In this document: one piece after another, positions 27,563-35,127 of the stretch
Layout of the letters: each line of letters opens with the position of its first letter
How positions within the stretch are numbered: the first letter of the stretch is position 1
Source: RGIG3701 sp017403345
GTDB taxonomy: Bacteria > Planctomycetota > Planctomycetia > Pirellulales > Thermoguttaceae
Direction of reading: 5' to 3'
DNA length: 64,000 bases
Assembly (NCBI GenBank): GCA_017403345.1
Contig: JAFQOH010000244.1
Span: 1-64,000 of the forward strand
The notes under the pieces: generated by a model
What the model saw: the letters and a program-made list of their open reading frames with translations, nothing else
The model's database searches: none
What the model was told of the DNA's origin: nothing
Made by a program: the position numbers and the translations under genes

Positions 27563-30499
27563 ATGAAACGAATTCACTGGGCCGTTTCGGCTTTTTCAGC
27601 GTTTACGCTCTGTCTTTCCGGCGGGCTGAATTCCGCAGATGCGGGATCCGGCAATCCGATCCACTTTAGTTTTGAGCAGGACCTCCAGAACTGGAAAGTC
27701 GTCGAGGGCCATTTTGGCGACATTCGGTGCGGAATGGAATTTCAGCACCACTCGAACAATACGAAACCGTGGATCAAAGACGGAAAATTCCACCTTTCCT
27801 CCCTTGAGATCCAAAACGCCCCGATCGACGAACAGCGCGGCGTCATCGAGTCACCCATCTGGAAAAATACCGGCGAGAAAGTGACTCTGACCGTCGGCGG
27901 CGGTTCTGTGGAAAACGTCGCGGTCGAACTCTGCGAGATCCTGAGCGACGACTGCACGCAGACCGCTCCGGCCGTCCGCGTCATCGCAGCCGCAAAAGGG
28001 AAAAATCACCAAAACCTCCACCCCGTCACGTGGGACACGAAAGAACTCATTGGCCGGAATCTTATGATCCGTCTCGTCGACAATGCGGTCGGCGGCTGGG
28101 GGCACATCACGCTGGATGACGTCCGCGCCGAGGGCGAGATCCTCACCGAAATGACGGCCAGCTTCCGCAAGATCCGTGCGCTCGTGCTCCCGGAACTTCC
28201 GGAAGTCCGCGAGATCATTCCGACGAAAGAAGATCCGAACGCAAAGTCCCACCCGGAACTGACCAAAACGCCGATCCTTTTCGTTGCCCGTCCGCAGTAC
28301 GCCAAGGACCACCACAATACCGCGACGCTCTTCCAGAACGGCGAGATCAACACGCATAAATTCAGCGGCGGTTCCGCTCTGAAAGTCGCCGATTTCAGTA
28401 AACTGGACGCCAACGGTCAGCCGGAGATCAAGGTGATTCTGGAAAGTCCGGAAGGGATCATCCGCGACCCGGACGTCAGTTTTGACGGGAAGAAGATCCT
28501 CTTCTCCATGCGTCAGAACAAGTCGGACGACTACCATATCTACGAGATGAATGCGGACGGAACGGGCCTGCGCCAGATCACGTTCGGAAGCGGGGTGAGC
28601 GACATCGATCCGATCTACCTTCCCAACGGACGGATCCTTTTCTCCAGCACGCGCGAACCGAAATTCTGCATGTGCAACCGTCACATCATGTGCAATCTCT
28701 TCACGATGGAAGCCGACGGTACCGACATGGACCAGATCGGACACAGTACGCTCTTTGAAGGGCATGCCTCCCTCCTTTCCGACGGCCGCGTCATTTACGA
28801 CCGCTGGGAGTACGTGGACCGAAACTTCGGCGACGCGCAGGGACTCTGGGTCACGAACCCGGACGGCACGTCCCACCTGATCTTCTGGGGCAACAATATT
28901 GCGTCTCCGGGCGGAGTTCTGGACGCAAAGGAGATCCCCGGCACGAAAAACGTCGTCTGCACGTTCTCGTCCTGCCATGACCTTCCGTGGGGCGCCATCG
29001 CAGTGCTGGACCGCACGAAGGGGATCGACAGTCCGAATGCCGTCCGCTACATGCTTCCGCCGCAGGAGATCGTCCGTGTTGGAAACGGCGGATACGATGC
29101 CTTCACGAAACTTCAGGTCAAATACGAAGATCCGCAGCCGCTTTCCGACACAGTCTTCCTCTGCTCGCGCCAGATCGTGAGTGAAAACCGCAGGATGGGG
29201 CTCGTCCTTTTCGACCTGAACGGAAATGAAACGCAGATCCTCGCCGACGCAAATCCGGGCTGGGGCATTTTTGACGCACAGAGACTCGCACCGCGTGAAG
29301 TCCCGAAACGGATCGAATCCCGCATCGACCGCTCGAAAACGACGGGGACCTTCTACGTCTCGGACGTTTACGAAAGCCAGGAAATGAAAAACGTCGAACG
29401 CGGCGAGGTGAAGTACCTCCGCGTGATCGAATCGCCGGAAAAACGCTACTGGACGCATCGATTCTGGACGCTGGCCGGAGAGCAGGCGCCGGCGATGAAC
29501 TGGCACGACTTCAGCAACAAACGGCTTCTTGGAACGGTCCCGGTCGAAGAGGACGGCAGCGCGAACTTTGAGATCCCGGCAGACACGTTCGTTTACTTCC
29601 AGCTTCTGGATGAAAAAGGCCGGATGATCCACTCCATGCGCAGCGGGACCATCGTCCGTCCCGGCGAAAATCAGGGATGCATCGGCTGCCATGAAGACCG
29701 GCTCAACGCCGTCCCGCCGCGTCGGACCGTCAAGGCGCTTCTCCGTCCCGCCGACAAACTGAAGCGTCCGGACTGGATGCCGGAAGGGAAGGAATTCAGC
29801 TACATGGAATTCGTCCAGCCGATTTTCGACAAAAACTGCGTGCAGTGCCATGATTTCGGCAAACCGGGCGCGAAGAGCGTCGTGCTGGCCGCGGACAAAA
29901 ACCTCATGTTCAACGCCTCGTACACGAGCATCTACCAGAAGAATCTCATCATCGCACCGGGCGCAGGTCCGACCAAGACGATGGATTCGAAGAGCTGGGG
30001 TTCCATCGTCAGCCGCCTTGGAAAGATCGTGACGGATGGGCACGGCGATGCGCGCGACGAAAAATTCGCGCTCACCGACACGGAAAAAGAGATCCTCCTC
30101 ACCTGGATGGACCTGAACGGCCCGTACTATCCGACGTTTGCGTGCAATTACCGCGAGAATCTCTACGGACGCTGCCCGCTGACGCACGACGAACTGAAAC
30201 GGCTTGGCGAACTGACGGGTTCGGCATTCCCGAATTCGGAATGGGACGGCGGGAAGAAATGGACATTCACCAACGTTCTCTTTGACCGTCCGGAACTCAG
30301 TCCATGCCTGGAAAAGATGGACAAAAATTCGACACAGTACGCACAGGCGGTCGAGATCATCCGAACGGGCGCGAAACGCATGAACGAGCGCACGCGCGCC
30401 GACATGCCGAATTTCCAGATGCGCGACGAGGATGACCTCCAGCGTCTCGAGAAATACGACCGATGCTTCATCGACCTGATGAATCAGAGAAGAAAGTAG
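27563..30499 (+). CDS. HzsA-like beta-propeller cytochrome c protein
   Basis: 978 residues with a signal peptide. An N-terminal beta-sandwich (FEQDLQNWKVVEGHFGD) is followed by a TolB/PD40-type propeller (DPDVSFDGKKILFS, IYEMNADGTGLRQITF, SDIDPIYLPNGRILFSSTRE). The C-terminal third has two c-type haem motifs, CIGCH near residue 703 and CVQCH near residue 760. The architecture resembles the HzsA-related proteins of planctomycetes, named after the hydrazine synthase alpha subunit, although most carriers are not anammox bacteria. It is probably periplasmic and electron-transferring; the substrate is unknown and hydrazine synthesis is not implied. The AAGGTG site is 5 bases from the ATG. Confidence 0.75.
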   Translation: MKRIHWAVSAFSAFTLCLSGGLNSADAGSGNPIHFSFEQDLQNWKVVEGHFGDIRCGMEFQHHSNNTKPWIKDGKFHLSSLEIQNAPIDEQRGVIESPIWKNTGEKVTLTVGGGSVENVAVELCEILSDDCTQTAPAVRVIAAAKGKNHQNLHPVTWDTKELIGRNLMIRLVDNAVGGWGHITLDDVRAEGEILTEMTASFRKIRALVLPELPEVREIIPTKEDPNAKSHPELTKTPILFVARPQYAKDHHNTATLFQNGEINTHKFSGGSALKVADFSKLDANGQPEIKVILESPEGIIRDPDVSFDGKKILFSMRQNKSDDYHIYEMNADGTGLRQITFGSGVSDIDPIYLPNGRILFSSTREPKFCMCNRHIMCNLFTMEADGTDMDQIGHSTLFEGHASLLSDGRVIYDRWEYVDRNFGDAQGLWVTNPDGTSHLIFWGNNIASPGGVLDAKEIPGTKNVVCTFSSCHDLPWGAIAVLDRTKGIDSPNAVRYMLPPQEIVRVGNGGYDAFTKLQVKYEDPQPLSDTVFLCSRQIVSENRRMGLVLFDLNGNETQILADANPGWGIFDAQRLAPREVPKRIESRIDRSKTTGTFYVSDVYESQEMKNVERGEVKYLRVIESPEKRYWTHRFWTLAGEQAPAMNWHDFSNKRLLGTVPVEEDGSANFEIPADTFVYFQLLDEKGRMIHSMRSGTIVRPGENQGCIGCHEDRLNAVPPRRTVKALLRPADKLKRPDWMPEGKEFSYMEFVQPIFDKNCVQCHDFGKPGAKSVVLAADKNLMFNASYTSIYQKNLIIAPGAGPTKTMDSKSWGSIVSRLGKIVTDGHGDARDEKFALTDTEKEILLTWMDLNGPYYPTFACNYRENLYGRCPLTHDELKRLGELTGSAFPNSEWDGGKKWTFTNVLFDRPELSPCLEKMDKNSTQYAQAVEIIRTGAKRMNERTRADMPNFQMRDEDDLQRLEKYDRCFIDLMNQRRK

Positions 30500-30570
30500 T
30501 TTTTCTTTTCGCGCAAAGGCGCAAAGAGGAAAAAACAAAAATTTAGGACCAAATCATACGAAGACCTTCC

Positions 30571-30601
30571 CCTGCGTGTCGAAATGGCACGCAGGTTTTT
30601 T
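30571..30601 (+). terminator. Terminator of the HzsA-like gene
   Basis: CCTGCGTG (30571-30578) pairs with CACGCAGG (30588-30595), followed by TTTTTT. Confidence 0.88.
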
Positions 30602-30668
30602 ATTGGCGCACTGGCCGTTTTTACGTCTGTTTGATGAAATGTTTTATGAGTCTCTTTCTTTTTTAGTT

Positions 30669-30936
30669 CTTCCGGCAAGCGCGTACCGATCTGATCCGAT
30701 TTTACCACTGAGAGCGCAGAAGAAACGCAGAAACACACTGAAAAGAAAGAGGAAAAAAGGCACAGTAAACGTGCCCTGACACGAATTTTACGGAAAACAC
30801 AAAAAGAAGCAAATGGATTTTCAAAAATTAAAAAATGTTCGCACGATCTGTTTTTACTTCTTTTTGCATTAATATCAGTGTTTCTCTGCGAGGTTTCAGT
30901 ATATTCAGTGGTAAAACTGGTACGCAGTTGCCAGAA
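30669..30936 (-). repeat. Dispersed inverted-repeat element, copy B
   Basis: About 268 bases, the reverse complement of which aligns with 2621-2865 throughout. Its ends are inverted repeats: TTCCGGCAAGCGCGTACC at the left against TTCTGGCAACTGCGTACC read inward from the right (15 of 18 identical), each followed by TTTTACCACTGA. A long opposite-strand frame here encodes cysteine- and phenylalanine-rich peptides of SVSSVVK type, which I take to be translation of repeat DNA and not a gene. Confidence 0.68.
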
Positions 30937-31066
30937 GGAGCTTCTTTTTTTTAAAAAAATAAAAAAAATCTTGTAAAACAGGAAAAAATATTTCCAAATA
31001 TAGTGTAGGCCAAGATGAGCTTGGTCAAACTTAGTCACACTTTTAAGAAAAAAAGGAGAATTTCCA

Positions 31067-31285
31067 ATGTCCGTACATTCCGCATTAGCCCATGCCGCTA
31101 CCCGTCCCGAAGTCATTAACGCTGCAAGCGCCGTCGCCGGTAACGCTGCCGCAACTGCCGCATCTGCCGCCGGCACAGCCGTTAGCGCCGTTGGCACAGT
31201 CGTAGTCACCGCCGCTCCTATTGTCGTGCCTGCCCTCGCGGTCGGCGGTCTGGTTTGGGGCATCTGCTCGCTGCTTGATGACTAA
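31067..31285 (+). CDS. 72-residue Ala/Gly/Val-rich hydrophobic peptide
   Basis: A small protein with an AGGAGA site 7 bases before its ATG. After a polar start (MSVHSALAHAATRPEVINAA) it has about 45 residues made almost wholly of Ala, Val, Gly, Thr and Ser with small-xxx-small spacing, then LVWGICSLLDD. This looks like one or two membrane-inserting glycine-zipper helices with an acidic end. It lacks a cleavable signal. It resembles pore-forming small peptides or bacteriocin-like molecules in composition only; I recognise no family. A long hairpin and a YbjN-like gene follow directly. Confidence 0.7.
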   Translation: MSVHSALAHAATRPEVINAASAVAGNAAATAASAAGTAVSAVGTVVVTAAPIVVPALAVGGLVWGICSLLDD

Positions 31286-31297
31286 ATGCCAATTCCT

Positions 31298-31346
31298 GGA
31301 TGCGGTCCTTTCCGCAAAGTACCATTTACAAAAAAGGTCCGCATCC
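31298..31346 (+). promoter_or_regulatory. Conserved hairpin 1 between the peptide gene and the YbjN-like gene
   Basis: GGATGCGGTCCTTT (31298-31311) pairs with AAAGGTCCGCATCC (31333-31346) with one mismatch. There is no T-run after it. The apical part (CCTTTCCGCA ... CAAAAAAGGTC) is similar to the hairpin at 32562-32597, which lies at the equivalent place before the second YbjN-like gene. An attenuator or RNA-processing site is possible. Confidence 0.6.
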
Positions 31347-31401
31347 TCCCGGTTTCCACTATCTGTCAACATTGACCCCTAATTTTATCGGAGTACTATC
31401 C

Positions 31402-31857
31402 ATGAACATCATGAACACCGTCGAACAGTTCCTTCACGAATCCAACTGGAAATATGATGATTCCCGAAAAAGTGCCGGCATTTTAAGCACAGACATTCAA
31501 GGAAAAAACAGTTCCTATAAACTCTATCTTCTCGGCAGCGATGAGAGACAGACTCTGCGGGTCTTTGCAATGCTGAATACCGTGATCCCGGAAGACAGAC
31601 GAAATGACATTGCTGAATTCTTCATTCGATGCAATTACATTTACCAGATGGGACGCCTCGACATGGATTACTCTGATGGAAACGTGCGTTTCACGTGGGG
31701 AGTCGATGTAAACGGCAGCGAACTGACTTCAAAAATGGTCCAGACGATGGTTTACACCGCTGTACACTGTCTCGATAACACGCAGCCGTATATCTTGCGG
31801 ATCTGCTATGGAGATCTGTCACCGAAAGAAGCATTTGATGTATGGAAAAACAATTGA
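31402..31857 (+). CDS. YbjN-like protein 1
   Basis: 151 residues, cytoplasmic, no signal. The sequence fits the YbjN / type III secretion chaperone-like fold: an N-terminal helix (NTVEQFLHESNWKYDD), a beta sheet (YKLYLLGSDERQTLRVFAML), the helix IAEFFIRCNYIYQMGRLDMD, a strand ending in FTWGVDV and a C-terminal helical part. It is a close paralogue of the gene at 32640. Known YbjN-family proteins act as sensory or chaperone-like regulators and bind partner peptides; a client or immunity role toward the neighbouring small peptides is my inference. GGAG lies 9 bases before the ATG. Confidence 0.72.
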   Translation: MNIMNTVEQFLHESNWKYDDSRKSAGILSTDIQGKNSSYKLYLLGSDERQTLRVFAMLNTVIPEDRRNDIAEFFIRCNYIYQMGRLDMDYSDGNVRFTWGVDVNGSELTSKMVQTMVYTAVHCLDNTQPYILRICYGDLSPKEAFDVWKNN

Positions 31858-31972
31858 GAAAAACAATTGAGCAGACAGCCTTGCCGAAACACCTTGTCTT
31901 CTCTTTTTCAGAAATGAGCATCAAAGAGAAAATAAAAGGCGGCACCGAGAGATCGCGCAAAGTTAAAATTTC

Positions 31973-31998
31973 CCCTGCGTTTCTCAAATAGCGCAGGG
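31973..31998 (+). terminator. Probable terminator after YbjN-like gene 1
   Basis: CCCTGCG (31973-31979) pairs with CGCAGGG (31992-31998). The T-run after it is poor. The 5' half resembles the terminators at 30571 and 34124. Confidence 0.45.
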
Positions 31999-32125
31999 AG
32001 ATCTTCCTCGGCAGATCAAAAAATTTCCTGTTTTTTTCAATTTTTAGAAAAAAATTTGCATAATACATCCTGACTGGAAAACATTATTAAGTAAAACATT
32101 GCCAACAACATAAAAGGAGCCAGAT

Positions 32126-32209
32126 ATGAATATTTATAAAAATTATGTTAAATGCATCGATCGTCCAATGGAAATTTTTATTCCCCCTCTTTCGGATGAA
32201 AATTTTTGA
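32126..32209 (+). CDS. Small peptide gene, 27 codons
   Basis: An ATG preceded by AAAGGAGCC at optimal spacing opens a 27-residue frame, starting MNIYKNYVKCIDRPMEIFI and ending LSDENF. It contains one cysteine and an acidic C-terminus. No homologue is recognised. The support is the strong ribosome-binding site and its place in a series of similar tiny genes. Confidence 0.45.
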   Translation: MNIYKNYVKCIDRPMEIFIPPLSDENF

Positions 32210-32267
32210 TCTGAAAGTTACCGGATTTTCCAATTCCATTCATATCACATAACGAAAGGAGTATATC

Positions 32268-32384
32268 ATGACCATTTTCGGAAAAATCGTACGAACGGCT
32301 GTTATCTCGCTTCTTATGCCAGGACTCATTCATATCGATTTCGATTTCGATGAGATCCTGGGCGATGTGATCGACGAATTGTAG
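32268..32384 (+). CDS. Small hydrophobic peptide gene, 38 codons
   Basis: GAAAGGAG lies 6 bases before the ATG. The 38-residue product has a basic, hydrophobic N-terminal half (MTIFGKIVRTAVISLLMPG) and a strongly acidic C-terminal half rich in Asp, Glu, Ile and Phe. It would be an amphipathic or membrane-associated peptide. No family is recognised. The charge split and the acidic end resemble those of the 72- and 16-residue neighbours. Confidence 0.5.
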   Translation: MTIFGKIVRTAVISLLMPGLIHIDFDFDEILGDVIDEL

Positions 32385-32485
32385 GCATGCCAAAATACTT
32401 ACTGGCTCCGATCTCACACAAACGTACAATAGAGACAATATCTGTCTCAAAAAAATTCATTCACACGCACACAGGAGAATATAGC

Positions 32486-32536
32486 ATGTTCGGTATTTTG
32501 CTTGGATGTCTCATTGACATCATCCTTGAGGGCTAA
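32486..32536 (+). CDS. Tiny hydrophobic peptide gene, 16 codons
   Basis: CACAGGAGAATATAGC precedes the ATG, so the ribosome-binding site is strong. The product MFGILLGCLIDIILEG is hydrophobic with acidic residues near the C-terminus. It could be a functional micropeptide or a leader peptide for the hairpin and YbjN-like gene that follow. It parallels the 72-codon gene in front of the first YbjN-like gene. Confidence 0.42.
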   Translation: MFGILLGCLIDIILEG

Positions 32537-32561
32537 GCTCCTCATATCTCAAACACAAGGC

Positions 32562-32597
32562 AGACCTTTCTGCATGGCTGTTCCGGCAAAAAGGTCT
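32562..32597 (+). promoter_or_regulatory. Conserved hairpin 2 before YbjN-like gene 2
   Basis: AGACCTTT (32562-32569) pairs perfectly with AAAGGTCT (32590-32597). It shares the sequence CTTTCTGCA ... CAAAAAGGTC with the hairpin at 31298-31346 and holds the same position between a peptide gene and a YbjN-like gene. Confidence 0.6.
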
Positions 32598-32639
32598 CCT
32601 TAAGATCAGTTTTACTCACTCTACACAGGAGAAAAAATT

Positions 32640-33095
32640 ATGAGTATCATGAATGTTGTCGAACAGTTCTTCCATGAAGATGACTGGAAATACGATGATT
32701 CCCACAGAAACGACGAAATCCTGAGCACCGGGATCAATGCAGAAAACGGCTCTTTCAAACTGCATTACCTCTGCGATGAAAAAGGACAAACGCTGCGTGT
32801 CATCGCAATGCTGAATACCAACATCCCTGAAGCAAAACGAGGTACGGTTGCCGAATTCATCGTTCGATGCAACTACATCTACAAGATGGGGCACCTCGAC
32901 ATGGACTTCTCGGACGGCGAAGTGCGCTTTGTGTGGGGAATCGACGTGGAAGGCGGAGAACTCACTTCCCAAATGGTCAAAAGAATGACCTACATTGCCT
33001 TTGCCTCCATTGACGATGTGCAGCCGTATCTCATGAAGATCTGCTACGGTGACATGACGCCGGAAGATGCCTATAAACAGTGGAGAGAAAACTAG
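32640..33095 (+). CDS. YbjN-like protein 2
   Basis: 151 residues, the same length as the paralogue at 31402 and similar from end to end. Shared blocks include VEQFxHExxWKYDDS, the segment ending CNYIYxMGxLDMD, the DGxVRFxWGxDV strand, and the C-terminal PYLxxICYGDxxPExA pattern. The N-terminus reads MSIMNVVEQFFHEDDWKYDD. The site ACACAGGAG lies 8 bases from the ATG. Conservation of the whole reading frame between the two copies supports a functional protein. The same chaperone-like or immunity inference applies. Confidence 0.75.
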   Translation: MSIMNVVEQFFHEDDWKYDDSHRNDEILSTGINAENGSFKLHYLCDEKGQTLRVIAMLNTNIPEAKRGTVAEFIVRCNYIYKMGHLDMDFSDGEVRFVWGIDVEGGELTSQMVKRMTYIAFASIDDVQPYLMKICYGDMTPEDAYKQWREN

Positions 33096-33130
33096 ATCCT
33101 TCTCTTGCTAGCCGAGGGAAAATATTGCAT

Positions 33131-33166
33131 CCCCCCCTTGACAGAATTTTTCATTTCTGTTAAAAT
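33131..33166 (+). promoter_or_regulatory. Strong promoter for a structured RNA
   Basis: Seven C (33131-33137), TTGACA (33138-33143), exactly 17 bases, then TAAAAT (33161-33166). It is the best promoter match in the window. Transcription should begin near 33173, about 30 bases before the long RNA stem. Confidence 0.75.
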
Positions 33167-33204
33167 AAATAATGGATTTGGTTTTACCATTTCCTAAAAA
33201 AAGT

Positions 33205-33449
33205 GAAATAAAAGATGGAGCCGTCTGCCTGTGGACGGCTTCGAGAAGAATGTCACGTAAAACAAGTCAGCCTCATTCCGAATAACCACCCGGCCTCGCC
33301 GGTTTCAGTCTGGTCTGATTTGTCAGGTGAAGCATTCCTGTCTGTAGATATGCATGATAGGAGTGCTGACCCTGTTTTGTTGTCAGATATCCCTGTGGTT
33401 AGGGCGGAATGAGCAGCAAACAGGTGTTCGGCACTCCATTTTTTATTTC
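33205..33449 (+). ncRNA. Long rod-like structured RNA, class unknown (6S-like size)
   Basis: The ends pair: GAAATAAAAGATGGAG (33205-33220) with CTCCATTTTTTATTTC (33434-33449), continuing as CCG/CGG and CCTGT/ACAGG. An inner stem joins CTCATTCCG and TAACCAC (33272-33289) to GTGGTTA and CGGAATGAG (33395-33413). Inside are hairpin CCGGCctcGCCGG (33290-33302), stem TCTGA/TCAGA and hairpin AGCATTCCT/AGGAGTGCT (33331-33367). The 3' end has a T-run, so it may end as its own terminator. 6S RNA is possible from size and layout, but I see no sequence signature of 6S, tmRNA, SRP RNA or RNase P RNA. It may instead be the leader of the gene at 33487. Confidence 0.6.
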
Positions 33450-33486
33450 TTGTTGTTTCTCAACATTTACACGAAAGGCATTCACT

Positions 33487-34113
33487 ATGAACGTCAAAAC
33501 ATTTTTCATCGCAGCGATTCTTTCGCTCGTATGCTTCCCTCTTTCTATCTTGGCAGAAGACTGGGAATCCATTTTTCATCCAAATCAAAAAGCTTATGAA
33601 AACTTTCTTAAAGAACTGGAAAAGCGTGACATCAGCTTAGATGCTTTTCTAAACGGTAACTTCATTGAACGAAAAGATCTAACATATCTCCTTTTTGGGC
33701 GTTATGATGAGGCTCGTCTTTCAATGTTACAAGCAATACGCTTTCTTCATGAGGCACATACTATTATGGCCGAAACAAGGCAGGATTATTCCCTCGCTGA
33801 TGGCGGGGTACTTTGGAAACCAAGATTTACTTTGGAGCAAGCAAATAGCTGGCAAGCTAGGAGCCTTGACTGCTTTAATCATGCCTGTCAACGTTATCAA
33901 TATTTGGAAGATTATGCAATGAAATATTGCCCTGAAAATGTAGCCGCAGTTCGCAAAGAATTTGAGCATTACCGCTACTATATCAACAAATATAATGGTT
34001 ATCTGCACAACATAGTAGCTCCCGATCTCATCAGACATTGTGAAAGTCAACGAGCATTGCACGATCAAAAGAGTATGCAGAACCTAATAAATATACTTAA
34101 TAGATCATATTGA
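33487..34113 (+). CDS. Secreted protein of unknown function
   Basis: 208 residues from the ATG at 33487 (AAAGG upstream). A signal peptide (FFIAAILSLVCFPLSILA) precedes a mature, helix-rich region with many aromatic, Asn and Gln residues and four cysteines. Segments such as WQARSLDCFNHACQRYQYLE suggest helical-hairpin repeats. No known domain is recognised. Codon use is more A+T-rich than in the neighbouring housekeeping genes, which fits acquired DNA. It lies downstream of the structured RNA and its promoter and ends in a strong terminator. Confidence 0.65.
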   Translation: MNVKTFFIAAILSLVCFPLSILAEDWESIFHPNQKAYENFLKELEKRDISLDAFLNGNFIERKDLTYLLFGRYDEARLSMLQAIRFLHEAHTIMAETRQDYSLADGGVLWKPRFTLEQANSWQARSLDCFNHACQRYQYLEDYAMKYCPENVAAVRKEFEHYRYYINKYNGYLHNIVAPDLIRHCESQRALHDQKSMQNLINILNRSY

Positions 34114-34123
34114 TTAGAATATC

Positions 34124-34161
34124 CCCCCTGCGTGTTGAAAGTCACTCAGGGGGTTCTTTTT
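34124..34161 (+). terminator. Terminator of the secreted-protein gene
   Basis: CCCCCTG (34124-34130) pairs with CAGGGGG (34147-34153), followed by TTCTTTTT. It separates this gene from the convergent hisG. Confidence 0.85.
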
Positions 34162-34184
34162 GGGGATGGCGTACCGCGGAAGGG

Positions 34185-35057
34185 TCAGCCGATGATCTTG
34201 CTCATCGGGAGTTCGACGATGCCGGTGGCTCCGGCTTCGAGGAGGCGCGGGATGAGGTCGCGGACTTCGGAACTCTTGACCACCGTGTTGATGGCGACCC
34301 AGTTGTCGTCCACCAGATTGCTCATGGTCGGCTTCTGCAGCGCGGGCAGGATGTCGATGACCTTCAGAAGGCAGGTGCGCTCCACGTTCATCGTGAGGTA
34401 CACATTCTGCTCGGCAGCCATCGCGCCCTTGAGCATCGTGACGATATTCTGGATCTTCTTCTGCTTCCACGGATCATTCCAGGCCGCGTGGTTCGCAATG
34501 AAGCGGGTCGTGCTCTGGAGCACTTCGTCCACGATGCGCAGATTGTTCGCACGCAGGGAACTTCCCGTTTCCGTCACTTCCACGATGGCGTCCGCGAGTT
34601 TCGGCGGTTTGACTTCGGTGGCGCCCCAGCTGAATTCGACTTTCGCCTTGACGCCGTTTGCCGCGAGGTAGTTCGTGGTCAGGTTCATGACTTCGGTCGC
34701 GATGCGCTTTCCTTCCAGGTCCTTGACGGTCTGGACGGGCGAATCTTCCGGCACGCAGAGGACCCAGCGAACGGGACGGCGGCTGACTTTGGAGAAGATC
34801 AGCTCTTCTACTTCGTAGACGTCGGCGCCGGTCTCGATGATCCAGTCATGACCGGTCAGTCCGGCATCCAGAACACCGTTTTCCACGTAACGGGCCATTT
34901 CCTGCGCACGGATGGACATGCACTCGATCTCAACGTCGTCGATGGTCGGATAGTAGCTGCGGGACTGGAACTTGATCTTCCATCCAGCACGATTGAACAG
35001 TTCCGCAGTCGCTTCCTGAAGACTTCCCGCGGGGATCCCCAATTTCAAAACTGGCAT
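34185..35057 (-). CDS. hisG: ATP phosphoribosyltransferase (long form)
   Basis: 290 residues. First enzyme of histidine synthesis, joining ATP and PRPP to give phosphoribosyl-ATP. The N-terminus LKLGIPAGSLQEATAELFNR, the segment ARYVENGVLDAGLTGHDWI and the PRPP-loop region ADAIVEVTETGSSLRANNLR are diagnostic. The length and the C-terminal part (LPALQKPTMSNLVDDNWVAI) match the long form with the ACT-like regulatory domain that binds histidine, so HisZ is not needed. It is downstream of hisI on the same strand with a 70-base gap. Confidence 0.93.
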   Translation of the reverse strand: MPVLKLGIPAGSLQEATAELFNRAGWKIKFQSRSYYPTIDDVEIECMSIRAQEMARYVENGVLDAGLTGHDWIIETGADVYEVEELIFSKVSRRPVRWVLCVPEDSPVQTVKDLEGKRIATEVMNLTTNYLAANGVKAKVEFSWGATEVKPPKLADAIVEVTETGSSLRANNLRIVDEVLQSTTRFIANHAAWNDPWKQKKIQNIVTMLKGAMAAEQNVYLTMNVERTCLLKVIDILPALQKPTMSNLVDDNWVAINTVVKSSEVRDLIPRLLEAGATGIVELPMSKIIG

Positions 35058-35127
35058 AGTATTCCTCTCTGATTCTTTCTCGATTTTCCCAATTTTATTT
35101 TCAGTTTTTTATCCCAACGGCAAGGTC

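Noticed and set aside
27851..30538. 895-codon open frame on the minus strand opposite the HzsA-like gene
   Set aside because: The plus strand carries haem motifs and propeller repeats. The minus frame is an Arg/Val/Phe-rich shadow.
30484..31263. 259-codon minus-strand protein spanning the repeat and the 72-codon gene
   Set aside because: Its sequence is a translation of the dispersed inverted repeat plus the antisense of the small peptide gene.
33205..33449. tmRNA, SRP RNA or RNase P RNA
   Set aside because: There is no tRNA-like acceptor and T-arm with CCA, no SRP GGAA-tetraloop domain with its AGCA loop, and no RNase P P4 consensus. Only a generic structured RNA can be claimed.
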